Below are positions 12,999 through 20,550 of a stretch of 43,663 nucleotides of DNA, piece by piece. Positions within the stretch are counted from its first letter, which is position 1; every line of letters begins with the position of its first letter. A program made the translations under genes and the position numbers. This stretch comes from an uncultured Collinsella sp. (GTDB lineage: Bacteria > Actinomycetota > Coriobacteriia > Coriobacteriales > Coriobacteriaceae). The notes under the pieces were generated by a model. It had not been told where the DNA came from. It worked only from the letters and a program-made list of their open reading frames with translations, and ran no database searches. The stretch is taken from positions 1-43,663 of the forward strand of contig CAAGCW010000002.1 in the NCBI GenBank assembly GCA_900768435.1, given 5' to 3'.

Positions 12999-13123
12999 TG
13001 CGGGTTAGCACATACAGCTAGCCCGTACGATAACGGGCGGCTGATGAAGATGAGGGCCGTCGAGCGCAACCGACGGCCCTCATTTTTTATGTCTAGGAAG
13101 TTCTTTTTAGAGGAGGAAATGTA
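12999..13123 (+). promoter_or_regulatory. Attenuator leader RNA upstream of cstA
   Basis: After the leader peptide come a hairpin at 13002-13024 (gggttagc / gctagccc, with one G-U pair), an overlapping small hairpin at 13022-13037 (cccgt / acggg) and a terminator at 13051-13088. The segment gctgatg (13040-13046) can pair with catcagc inside the leader frame (12963-12969), competing with the 12961-13002 hairpin. Mutually exclusive pairings of this kind are typical of attenuators. I could not identify the segment that would directly sequester the terminator stem. A strong AGGAGG site (13111-13116) precedes cstA. Confidence 0.55.
13051..13088 (+). terminator. Intrinsic terminator inside the cstA leader
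   Basis: A perfect 12-bp stem (tgagggccgtcg / cgacggccctca) with an 8-nt loop is followed by six T residues. It lies 36 nt before the cstA ATG and downstream of the cstA promoter, so cstA can only be expressed by readthrough or antitermination. Confidence 0.93.
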
Positions 13124-15013
13124 ATGAACGGAGTTTTGCTCATGGTTGTGGCCGCGGCGGTGCTCGCCTGCGGCTATCTGGGCTACGGCCGCTGGCTGGC
13201 CAACAAGTGGGGCGTTGACAAAGAGGCCCTCACGCCGGCCAAGCGCATGAAGGACGGCAAGAGCTTCTCGCCCGTCTCCGCCTTTACCGCGTTCTCGCAC
13301 CAGTTCAGCTCGATCTGCGGTGCTGGCCCTGTCACGGGTACGATCGTCGCCATGGCCTTTGGCTGGCTGCCCGTCGTGCTCTGGGTCCTCGTCGGCGGCA
13401 TCTTCTTTGGCGCCGTCCACGACTTTGGTGCTCTGTACGCTTCGATGAAGAACAACGGCAAGTCGCTCGCTCAGCTCATCGAGAAGTACATCGGCAAGAC
13501 CGGCCGTCGCCTGTTCCTGCTGTTCTGCTGGCTGTTCTGCATCATCGTCATCGCCGCTTTCACCGACATGGTCTGCAAGACGTTCATGTTCACCCCGGCC
13601 GTTGACGCTTCTGGTGCTGCTACCGGTGCTATCGACTTCACCAAGTCCTATGCCGCTGGCTGCGCTGGCACCATCTCCATCCTGTTCACCTTCGTCGCTA
13701 TCGCCTTTGGTTGGGCCCAGAAGAAGTTCAACCTCACCGGCGCTGCCGAGTTCGTCACCGGCGTGGTCCTCATGGTTCTCATGTTCGCCGTCGGTATGCA
13801 GTTCCCGGTCTACCTGGATAAGTTCCAGTGGTTCGCCGTCGTCATGGTCTACCTGGTCTTTGCTGGCGCCATGCCCATCCAGATGCTCAAGACCCCGCGT
13901 GACTACCTCACTTCCATCATGATGATCGTCATGATCGTTTGCGCTGTCCTCGGCATCGTCGTCCTGGGCGTCAACGGTCAGGCCACCATCACCGCTCCGG
14001 TCTTCACCGGCTTCTCCACTGCCTCCGGCATGATGTTCCCGGTCCTGTTCGTTTCCGTCGCTTGCGGTGCTCTCTCCGGTTTCCACAGCCTCGTTTCTTC
14101 CGGCACCTCTTCTAAGCAGGTCGAGAAGGAGCAGGACGCCGTCAAGGTCGGTTATGGCGCCATGATCGTCGAGTCCTTCGTCGGCATCCTTGCCATCATC
14201 GTCGCCGGCATCATGTTCTCCGACATGAACACCGCCGGTACCGGCGCCCTCAACGCCGGCGTCGCTTCCACCCCGTTCCAGATCTTCGCCGCTGGCATCT
14301 CCCGCGGTATGCAGGCCTTCGGTGTTGACGGCACGCTCGCTACCGTCTTTATGACCATGAACGTTTCCGCTCTGGCCCTGACCTCGCTCGATGCCGTCGC
14401 CCGCATCGCCCGCACCTCGTTCTCCGAGTTCTTTGCCCAGACCAACGACGCCCTGGCCATCGAGTCCAAGGCCGGCTACATGAAGGTTCTCGGCAACCCC
14501 TGGTTCGCCACGGTCGTCACCCTGCTTCCCGGTCTCGCCCTTGCTTTTGGTGGCTATGCCAACATCTGGCCGCTCTTTGGTGCTTCCAACCAGCTGCTCG
14601 GCGGTATGACCATGATCACCCTCGCCGTGTTCTGCAAGTGCACCGGCCGCAAGGGCTGGATGCTCTACGTGCCCGTCGCCTTCCTGCTCTGCTGCACCTT
14701 CACCTCGCTGGTCCAGAGCGCCATGGGCTGCATGGCCGCTGTCCAGGCTTACGGCTTCTTCGGTACCATCCCGGCTACCGCCACCACGGCCGCCGTCTCC
14801 GTCGCCGCCACCAAGGGCCTGCAGCTCGTTTTCGCCGTCCTGCTGATGGTCCTGGGCCTCATCGTCGCCGTCAACTGCCTCAAGGAGTTCTTCGGCAAGG
14901 AGGCCGGCTCCATGCCTGACGAGGAGCCCGAGTGGTCCGAGATGGGCAAGGCCGAGTACGGTCGCGCCGCTGCCGCTGAAGCTCCTGCCGACGCCGAGGC
15001 CGCCAAGGCCTAG
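13124..15013 (+). CDS. cstA: Carbon starvation protein CstA family transporter
   Basis: CstA proteins are polytopic inner-membrane transporters. Characterised members (E. coli CstA and BtsT) take up pyruvate, and CstA has been linked to peptide uptake in E. coli and Campylobacter. The family signature HQFSSICGAGPVTGTIVA is at about residues 60-77, followed by the AVHDFGALYAS segment. Repeated hydrophobic stretches give many membrane segments, and the charged C-terminal tail is Ala/Glu-rich. The length is 629 residues, against about 700 in E. coli. Codon choice is strongly biased to GC-ending codons such as GTC, CTC and AAG, as in highly expressed genes. Expression is probably gated by the leader terminator and the BCAA-like leader peptide; a role in scavenging peptides or amino acids would fit that control. 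Confidence 0.92.
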   Translation: MNGVLLMVVAAAVLACGYLGYGRWLANKWGVDKEALTPAKRMKDGKSFSPVSAFTAFSHQFSSICGAGPVTGTIVAMAFGWLPVVLWVLVGGIFFGAVHDFGALYASMKNNGKSLAQLIEKYIGKTGRRLFLLFCWLFCIIVIAAFTDMVCKTFMFTPAVDASGAATGAIDFTKSYAAGCAGTISILFTFVAIAFGWAQKKFNLTGAAEFVTGVVLMVLMFAVGMQFPVYLDKFQWFAVVMVYLVFAGAMPIQMLKTPRDYLTSIMMIVMIVCAVLGIVVLGVNGQATITAPVFTGFSTASGMMFPVLFVSVACGALSGFHSLVSSGTSSKQVEKEQDAVKVGYGAMIVESFVGILAIIVAGIMFSDMNTAGTGALNAGVASTPFQIFAAGISRGMQAFGVDGTLATVFMTMNVSALALTSLDAVARIARTSFSEFFAQTNDALAIESKAGYMKVLGNPWFATVVTLLPGLALAFGGYANIWPLFGASNQLLGGMTMITLAVFCKCTGRKGWMLYVPVAFLLCCTFTSLVQSAMGCMAAVQAYGFFGTIPATATTAAVSVAATKGLQLVFAVLLMVLGLIVAVNCLKEFFGKEAGSMPDEEPEWSEMGKAEYGRAAAAEAPADAEAAKA

Positions 15014-15053
15014 TCGGTCGGACGGGTTGGATCTCCCATCTATTTGACTCGGA

Positions 15054-15091
15054 AAGACCGGGTCCGCAATCAAGCGGACCCGGTCTTTTTT
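15054..15091 (+). terminator. Intrinsic terminator of cstA
   Basis: A 14-bp perfect stem (aagaccgggtccgc / gcggacccggtctt) with a 6-nt loop is followed by Ts, 41 nt after the cstA stop. Confidence 0.95.
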
Positions 15092-15196
15092 CTTGTGAGA
15101 ACAGGTGGTGCAAGGGCGTTCTCGCAGATGTTTTGCGTGGATAGGCTCGTGCGTTGTACCATATAGACGTATATGTGTACATATGAAAGGGGCCCC

Positions 15197-17377
15197 GTGG
15201 CCAAGACGGTATATTCCGATAATCAAAACAATGTTGATGCTTTGGCTGAGCGCCTGAGCAGCCAGACGTCGCTTTCTGCCGAGCGCGCCAAGCTGGTTGC
15301 CTACGACCTGCTCTGCCGCAAGGCGCTCAAGATCAAGTCGAGCGCGCTGGCGCAGATTTTCCGTTCCGTCGATAAGGAATGCAACACCAAGGCGATGCGC
15401 GACGAACTCATCGCGGCAAAGATCGTGACCAAGATCGAGGGCAGCGGCATTAACGGGCGCCCGGCGTTCTATACCATCAATGCCGAGATTCGCGATGTCC
15501 AGGAGCAGCCTGCCGAGGCTGCCGAAGAGGTCGTCGAGGACGTCGCCGAGGCGCCTGCTGCGGAGCCAACGGCTCCGCGCGAGCATGTCGATACCGATGA
15601 GTTGCTCGATGAGAACGTCGTGCGTGCCTTTACGGCCAAGGCAGGACGCGGCGGTTTTGGCGGGGGTGGCAAGCGCGATGCGCAGCGCCGCGCCCAGCAG
15701 GAGCGTTTCCGTCGCGCCGTGGCTCAAAAGGATGCGACGGATGCCGAGCCGGTTGAGGACGAGGCTGTTGCCGAGCCGCAGGTGCCCGCTGAGGAGCGCA
15801 AGCCCGCTGAGAGCCGGGAGCCCAAGCGTCGTCGCGGTGCTCACTTTAAGGCTGCGCAGCAGGATGTCGCGCGTGAGGTTGAAGAGCCTTCCGAGGTTGC
15901 AGACGATGTTGAGGAGTCTGCCAAGAAGGCCCCGGGCTCATGCCGTCCCGGACGCGGTTTTGCGGGACACGCGTATCCCGTAAGGCGTCAGGAGAAGGGC
16001 GAGCCGGCTTCGACCGCTCAGGCCGAGAAGGACGAGAAGGCCGTTGAGCCGGCGGCTCGCGAACAGAAGCCTGTTGAGCCGCAGCTTGAGGTTGATGCCG
16101 AGGCCAAGGGCCAGCAGCCTACTGATGAGCAGGCGGAGCAGGGCGCCTCGAGCAAGCCTCGCCGTCGTCGTCACCGTGGCGGCCGTGGTTCCCATGCCGA
16201 GACTGCGTCCGAGAAGACCACACCGCAGGACGAGGATGCGACTGCCGAGGTTTCTTCGGGGCAGCCTAAGCGCCAGCCGGCGAAGGAGAGCAAGTCCGAT
16301 CGTCCGCAGAAGCAGGCGTCTATGCCGAAGCGCGAGCGCAATTCCCAAGGCGATTCTAAGCGCAAGGCTCAGAAGAAGCCGGGGTCTGCCGCAGCAGATA
16401 CTGCTGCCCAGCAGCCCGAGTCGGCCGTCCACGGCGAGGTATCGGCGTTTGCCCTTGCCCGCGTTTTAGGCAGGCAGCTGCTCAAAGTTGTTCCTACGCC
16501 TACGGCGCTCTCTAAGATCAAGGAGCAGCAGACACAGATCGTAAAGGTCGAGGGCGAGGACGGCAAAAAGGCTCCGCAGCGCACTCAGCACAACGAGATG
16601 TCCAACCGCAAGATTGCCGAGGAAATCGCAATCATCCAGGCTTGGATCGAGCAAAACCGAGGTGCCGATACGCCGGTTGCCTCGCGCCGCCAGCGTGCCT
16701 ACCAGATTTTTAACGACGAGAAGGCTTTTGACGGCAAGCACGGTGAGCGCCTAATTCGGCGTATGACCGAAAAGGGCATCAGCATGCAGGCGATTAAGGT
16801 CGCCCCCAACCGCCCCGTGCACTTTACGGGTTTCTTTACGCTGGGCGCCGACAAGCCGTTCATTATGGTTGAGAACCTGGATACCTACGACGAGATCGTC
16901 AAACTGCTGCGTGGCCGCAAGCACGCCAAGCTCTTTGGCATCAAGGTGGGCGGCGTGATTTTTGGCGGCGGATGCAAGGCGAGCGTCTCGCATGCCCTGG
17001 ACGATTATCTGGCCGAGATCGGCTATCGCTTTAACTACGTCTACTACGTGGGCGATATCGACCGCGAGGGCGCGCGCATCGTCGAGCAGGCTCGCAATGC
17101 CAATGTGGTTGAGATCCGCCTGCATGCCGGCATGTACCGCGCTATGCTCGCCGAGCACAAGCGTCGCGTGAAGGCCGGCGGAGAGTGCGAGCCCGCGGCT
17201 GCCAACCAGGGCGTGCCGCAGAACTTGGCGGCGACGATCAAGGATCTGCCCATGGTCACGCGTGTGCAGTTCCGCAATGTGCTACGTGAAGGCGGGCGCA
17301 TTCCGCAGGAGATTCTGATGACCGCCGACTATCGGGATGGCGACTCGGGAAGCTTCGACCGCATGCTGAACAACTAA
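15197..17377 (+). CDS. Large low-complexity protein with a C-terminal JetD/topo-VI-like Toprim domain
   Basis: The start is GTG 15197, served by AAAGGGG at 15187-15192, giving 726 residues. Residues 1-95 form a compact domain with predicted helices that resembles a winged helix. Residues about 100-440 are a long disordered linker rich in Glu, Ala, Pro and Arg, with basic patches such as KRRRGAHFK and KPRRRRHRGGRG. The C-terminal domain (about 465-726) has a Toprim-like set: E559 in VENLDTYDEI, then GGGCKASVSHALDDYL, then D620 and D622 in YVGDIDREGARI. This arrangement resembles JetD of the Wadjet system (DUF2220) and topoisomerase VI subunit A. No jetA, jetB or jetC lies nearby. A DNA-cleaving or RNA/DNA-binding role is possible but not shown. 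A type A palindrome begins 8 nt after the stop. Confidence 0.75.
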   Translation: MAKTVYSDNQNNVDALAERLSSQTSLSAERAKLVAYDLLCRKALKIKSSALAQIFRSVDKECNTKAMRDELIAAKIVTKIEGSGINGRPAFYTINAEIRDVQEQPAEAAEEVVEDVAEAPAAEPTAPREHVDTDELLDENVVRAFTAKAGRGGFGGGGKRDAQRRAQQERFRRAVAQKDATDAEPVEDEAVAEPQVPAEERKPAESREPKRRRGAHFKAAQQDVAREVEEPSEVADDVEESAKKAPGSCRPGRGFAGHAYPVRRQEKGEPASTAQAEKDEKAVEPAAREQKPVEPQLEVDAEAKGQQPTDEQAEQGASSKPRRRRHRGGRGSHAETASEKTTPQDEDATAEVSSGQPKRQPAKESKSDRPQKQASMPKRERNSQGDSKRKAQKKPGSAAADTAAQQPESAVHGEVSAFALARVLGRQLLKVVPTPTALSKIKEQQTQIVKVEGEDGKKAPQRTQHNEMSNRKIAEEIAIIQAWIEQNRGADTPVASRRQRAYQIFNDEKAFDGKHGERLIRRMTEKGISMQAIKVAPNRPVHFTGFFTLGADKPFIMVENLDTYDEIVKLLRGRKHAKLFGIKVGGVIFGGGCKASVSHALDDYLAEIGYRFNYVYYVGDIDREGARIVEQARNANVVEIRLHAGMYRAMLAEHKRRVKAGGECEPAAANQGVPQNLAATIKDLPMVTRVQFRNVLREGGRIPQEILMTADYRDGDSGSFDRMLNN

Positions 17378-17385
17378 ATTCCGCC

Positions 17386-17522
17386 GGCCCCGGGAGAGCG
17401 GGGACACCGGCTTAGGTTTCCTGCTCTACAGTCCTGCTCACGACGGAGGCCACATTAAGTGGCCTCCTGTTCGTGCGGAACTCGCGATAAACCTAAGCCG
17501 GTGTCCCCGCTCTCCCGGGGCC
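17386..17522 (+). repeat. Type A long palindrome, copy A3
   Basis: The 34-nt arms (17386-17419 and 17489-17522) are perfectly complementary. The centre (17420-17488) is the conserved 69-nt type A sequence. Its inner hairpin is ggaggccac-attaa-gtggcctcc, which differs from A1 at one base pair and is compensated on both sides. It lies 8 nt after the preceding stop codon. Confidence 0.92.
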
Positions 17523-17555
17523 TGTCGTGGCTTGGCCGTTGCATGCGGCTCGCTT

Positions 17556-17586
17556 TTCGGAACGGGGCTGACGGACACGTTCCGAA
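17556..17586. repeat. Small hairpin
   Basis: Nine-base arms ttcggaacg and cgttccgaa flank a 13-nt loop in the gene-free region. No T-tract follows, so a terminator is unlikely. Confidence 0.5.
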
Positions 17587-17625
17587 ATCTACCACCGTCG
17601 CTGTACAGGGTGTCTATAAAGAGCC

Positions 17626-17855
17626 GTGGCCAAAAAACGGCAAATATGAGTACTGATACTCTTTTAGTAGCAGTAATTTTGACCACATTTAAGGTGATTT
17701 GACGTGTCGATCGAGCAGATAAGCTGCCGTATCTCCTCAAGTGTTCATTAAAGGAAGACCTTGATGCGAATAAATCTTATTAAGATCTTCTTTTATTAAC
17801 GAAAATAATGTAGCTACAACGGTAACAGTACTCATATTTGCCGTTTTTTGGCCAC
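17626..17855. mobile_element. MITE-like element with 30-bp perfect terminal inverted repeats
   Basis: The ends are exact inverted copies of each other over 30 nt (17626-17655 and 17826-17855), beginning GTGGCCAAAAAACGGC. The 170-nt interior is AT-rich and has no open frame of note, in contrast to the GC-rich surroundings. This is the architecture of a non-autonomous miniature inverted-repeat transposable element. I see no clear target-site duplication next to the ends, so either the duplication is short or degraded, or the mechanism differs. Confidence 0.75.
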
Positions 17856-17890
17856 AGTCCTTCGGAGGGTCCTCGAAAATAGTCCCGAGC

Positions 17891-17947
17891 CGGCACTTGG
17901 GGACGTTCCTATAATGTCGGCACTTAGGAACGTCCCCAAGTGCCGAC
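17891..17947. repeat. REP-like palindrome
   Basis: Twenty-base arms (17891-17910 and 17926-17945) are perfectly complementary and contain cggcacttggggacgttcct. The loop holds a third copy of the half-site (gtcggcactt, 17916-17925) that can pair instead with aagtgccgac (17938-17947). Short palindromes of this kind are typical of REP elements mobilised by REP-associated tyrosine transposases; no such transposase is in the window. Confidence 0.7.
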
Positions 17948-17961
17948 ACCGCGTCTGCCTG

Positions 17962-18197
17962 CGGCGGCCGCGCGCCGCTGCGTCGCTTCGCTCCTTGCGG
18001 GTTCGGATCCCTCCGCTTGGCGGCGTTGGCTCGATTTGCTTGACGTGAGGGGCTCTTGGCTGGTGTGGGACGGAGGGATTCCGCGTCCGCCTGGTCGGCG
18101 GCCGCGCCCCGCTGCGTCGCTTCGCTCCTTGCGTGCTGCGCTGGAAAACGCTTCGCGTTTCCTCAGCTCCGCACCCTTGCGGGTTCGAATCCCTCCG
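17962..18197. repeat. Degenerate duplications carrying tRNA 3'-end fragments
   Basis: A 38-nt block at 17962-17999 recurs at 18096-18133 with one mismatch. Fragments matching the T-arm of the adjacent tRNA-Gln occur three times: gggttcggatccctccg near 17999 and gggttcgaatccctccg at 18181-18197, both inverted relative to the tRNA, and tgggacggagggattc at 18067-18082, in the same sense as the tRNA gene. These look like remnants of recombination or integration at tRNA ends. No coding sequence is convincing here. Confidence 0.55.
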
Positions 18198-18205
18198 CTT
18201 GCCCA

Positions 18206-18246
18206 CAAGAAAGCGCCCTGGGCCGTTATGGGCTTAGGGCGCTCAG
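18206..18246 (-). terminator. Terminator of tRNA-Gln
   Basis: On the minus strand an 8-bp stem (agcgccct / agggcgct) is followed by TTCTT, directly downstream of the tRNA. Confidence 0.75.
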
Positions 18247-18252
18247 TTTTAA

Positions 18253-18327
18253 TGGCTGGGACGGAGGGATTCGAACCCCCAACAGCCGGCACCAAAAACC
18301 GGAGTTCTACCGTTGAACTACGTCCCA
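18253..18327 (-). tRNA. tRNA-Gln (anticodon TTG)
   Basis: The cloverleaf folds by eye. The acceptor stem is TGGGACG / CGTCCCA, the D arm is GTTC-AACGGTA-GAAC, the anticodon loop TTTTGGT gives anticodon TTG, and the T loop is TTCGAAT. The discriminator is G and the 3' CCA is encoded in the DNA. The gene lies 38 nt downstream of the peptidoglycan-binding protein gene on the same strand. Confidence 0.95.
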
Positions 18328-18365
18328 ATGTGTGGTGTTGCCCAAAAGCAACTCGTCTAGTTTAC

Positions 18366-19271
18366 CTAATCTGCGAGGGCATCGCAAACGCCGTCGAGTA
18401 GGCGTACGGCGAGCGTCTGCGCGTCGCTGGCCGTGAAGGTGCCGTTGTAGCGTGTCATGCCCGTGAGCTCAATGCGAATGCGAGCCGGCTTCTGCTGCGC
18501 GGCGACATTGGCGGTGCGGATGCGCTGGGCCAGGTTGTGGCACTCGGCGAGGGCAATCGTGGCGCGTGGCGCGGCGTCGGCGGGCAGCTCGTCGCTTGCG
18601 ATCTCGAGCACCAGGTCAACGTCGGTTGGGACCTCGGAGTCGCAGAGCATCATGCCGCTGTTGTCGGTCGTTGCCGTGGCGATATTCCACATGCGCGACG
18701 CAACACTGCGCGCGATGGGGTCCTCGCCGATAACGGCAATCTGGAAGCGCTCGAGCACGTTGGCGGCGCGAGCAAAACCGATGCGGGACTCGGCTTCGGT
18801 GACCGAGGGCTTGCCCTCCCACACATGGTGCAGGCGGTTGATGTAGGCGTAGGTGTCCTGGAAGGCCATGCCGTCGGCAAACAGGCCGACATTTTCCTGG
18901 AACTGCTGCAGGGCGGCCTCGGTATGCGGACCAAAGTAGCCGTCGTCCTCGCCGCAGGCAAAGCCCAAAACGTTGAGAGCGCGCTGCAGGGCCTGCACAT
19001 CGGCGCCATGGAAATTGGGCATGCGCAGATACAGAGTGCGGTCGCCCAGCTTATACGAGGCGTCGACCAGGGCGCTCCAACAGGGGATATCGACGGCATG
19101 ACCGGCAGCAAGGCCGCTGTCGAGCCTGAAGGTGCTGACGGCCTGCTCGGTGGTGGTGCCAAAGCGCTTGTCGGCAACCTCGGTGTCATCGATTGTATAG
19201 TCGAGCTGCAGAAGGCGGGACTGGACGTCCTCGACGGCTGCTCCCTGCATGCCCGTTGTAATAGGTTCCAT
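18366..19271 (-). CDS. Peptidoglycan-binding protein with two PG_binding_1 domains
   Basis: Two peptidoglycan-binding repeats are visible at about residues 5-70 (GMQGAAVEDVQSRLLQLDY ... FGTTTEQAVSTFR) and 78-150 (GADVQALQRALNVLGFACG ... YFGPHTEAALQQFQ). The C-terminal half (about 170-301) is not one I recognise. Two N-terminal repeats followed by a C-terminal domain recall CwlM-like proteins of Actinobacteria, whose amidase domain can be degenerate, but I do not see zinc ligands. No signal peptide is apparent, so a cytoplasmic regulatory role is possible. The start is supported by AAAGGGG seven bases upstream on the minus strand. The protein has 301 residues. Confidence 0.7.
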   Translation of the reverse strand: MEPITTGMQGAAVEDVQSRLLQLDYTIDDTEVADKRFGTTTEQAVSTFRLDSGLAAGHAVDIPCWSALVDASYKLGDRTLYLRMPNFHGADVQALQRALNVLGFACGEDDGYFGPHTEAALQQFQENVGLFADGMAFQDTYAYINRLHHVWEGKPSVTEAESRIGFARAANVLERFQIAVIGEDPIARSVASRMWNIATATTDNSGMMLCDSEVPTDVDLVLEIASDELPADAAPRATIALAECHNLAQRIRTANVAAQQKPARIRIELTGMTRYNGTFTASDAQTLAVRLLDGVCDALAD

Positions 19272-19299
19272 GAACGAACCCCTTTCGGCGTACCATTCG

Positions 19300-19328
19300 T
19301 ACTATTTGAGCGTGTGTCGGATAGACAA
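19300..19328 (-). promoter_or_regulatory. Possible promoter of the peptidoglycan-binding protein gene
   Basis: On the minus strand, TTGTCT (19323-19328) and ATAGTA (19300-19305) are 17 bp apart, and lie 29 nt before the start codon. Confidence 0.4.
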
Positions 19329-19409
19329 CGCAAAGGGATGCATAAACATGCACTCAACAGTGTAGCAAGTTGTACCCAAATACGCTGCTGACAGGTTTTA
19401 TAACCCCCG

Positions 19410-20435
19410 CTAGTTAAGACGCTCCACAAAGAAATCTGCCATTGAGAGGAAGAGCTCGCGCGCATGCGGGTCGAGCTCGACGCCTTCGATAGCGGCCTTG
19501 GCCTTAGCGGTCAGGTCGAGCGCATAGGTGTGGGCGTAATCGATGGAGCCGGTCTCCTGGAAGATCTCCACGGCGCGTGCGAGCTGCGCAGGGTCCTCGG
19601 TGCCCGAGGAAAGGATTGCCTCGATCTCGTCGTGATAGCGCTCGTCTGACAGGGCATGCACGGCAACGAGGGTGCGCTTGCCCTCGGTGATATCGGTGCG
19701 GAAGTCCTTGTTGGCGGCCTCCTTGGTGCCGATCAAGTTGAGCAGGTCGTCTTGAATCTGGAAGGCAAGGCCCGTGTGCAGCCCAAAGGCGCGCAGTGCC
19801 TCAATCTGCTCTTCGCTGCCGCCGCCGATAATGGCTCCGGCGGCAAGCGGCGTCGCTCCGCTGTAGTACGCGGTCTTGTGCGTCGCCATGTCCAGATAAT
19901 CGTCGACCGAAATGTCAAAGCGCCCGTCGCGGACCCAGCCCAGGTCGAGCGCCTGGCCCTCGATGGTACGGACGATCATCTCGGTAAGCTCGTGGAGCAC
20001 GCGAAGCTTCACGTCTGCGTTGAGTGTGGGGTCGTCGAGAACCGTCTTGGTGACCATGGTGAGCGCCAGGTCACCGCAGTTGATGGCAAGACCGGTGCCC
20101 TCGGTAAGGTGCATGCAGGGCTTGCCGCGACGAATCTGCCCGTTGTCGGCGATGTCGTCGTGGATGAGTGCGCCCGACTGAAAGTGCTCGATGGCCGCCG
20201 CTGCGCTGCGGGCGCTCTCAAAGCTGCCGCCTACCGCAGTGGCGGCGAGCATGCAGATAAGCGGGCGGTGGCGCTTGCCGGCGTTGGCCGTAAAAGCCGA
20301 GAGCGGCGCGTACAGGTAGCGCTCGATATCGGCGGAAGTCGCCTGTCCGTCAAAGAACGTGGCCAGATAGTCGTTAATCTGGTCAAAGTGCTGGGCTAAA
20401 AAGCTGATAAACGGACTGGACACGGGTTCTCGCAT
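19410..20435 (-). CDS. Polyprenyl synthetase (trans-isoprenyl diphosphate synthase)
   Basis: This enzyme condenses isopentenyl diphosphate onto allylic diphosphates to build linear polyprenyl chains, for example for quinones or cell-wall carriers. The first aspartate-rich motif is LIHDDIADNGQIRRGKP and the second is FQIQDDLLNLIG; the latter ends in Asn where the usual consensus has Asp. GKRHRPLICML, the substrate-binding GxxxRP-type region, is present near residue 52. At 341 residues it is of normal length. Product chain length cannot be read from the sequence with confidence. No strong ribosome-binding site precedes ATG 20435; the GTG 12 bp downstream is an alternative. Confidence 0.88.
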   Translation of the reverse strand: MREPVSSPFISFLAQHFDQINDYLATFFDGQATSADIERYLYAPLSAFTANAGKRHRPLICMLAATAVGGSFESARSAAAAIEHFQSGALIHDDIADNGQIRRGKPCMHLTEGTGLAINCGDLALTMVTKTVLDDPTLNADVKLRVLHELTEMIVRTIEGQALDLGWVRDGRFDISVDDYLDMATHKTAYYSGATPLAAGAIIGGGSEEQIEALRAFGLHTGLAFQIQDDLLNLIGTKEAANKDFRTDITEGKRTLVAVHALSDERYHDEIEAILSSGTEDPAQLARAVEIFQETGSIDYAHTYALDLTAKAKAAIEGVELDPHARELFLSMADFFVERLN

Positions 20436-20550
20436 TCTTTGATAGGTTGCATCGTTGCATTATGCAGACAACATATTGCCACATTAGGGCGTTGAGCGCG
20501 GCGGTTGAAGACGATTGGTCCATGCGGCCGCAAGTGCGGTAGGGGCTTGG

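Noticed and set aside
12965..15844. A 959-codon open frame on the minus strand opposite cstA and the next gene
   Set aside because: It is a shadow of the strongly GC-biased cstA codons; it is rich in Gly, Asp and His, has no domain pattern, and spans a promoter, terminators and two real genes.
15197..17377. Complete Wadjet (JetABCD) defence system
   Set aside because: Only a JetD-like domain is found; no JetA, JetB or JetC gene is within the window and the rest of the protein differs.
17832..18401. Short open frames overlapping tRNA-Gln and its repeats
   Set aside because: Their translations come from tRNA sequence and repeats, with no ribosome-binding site.
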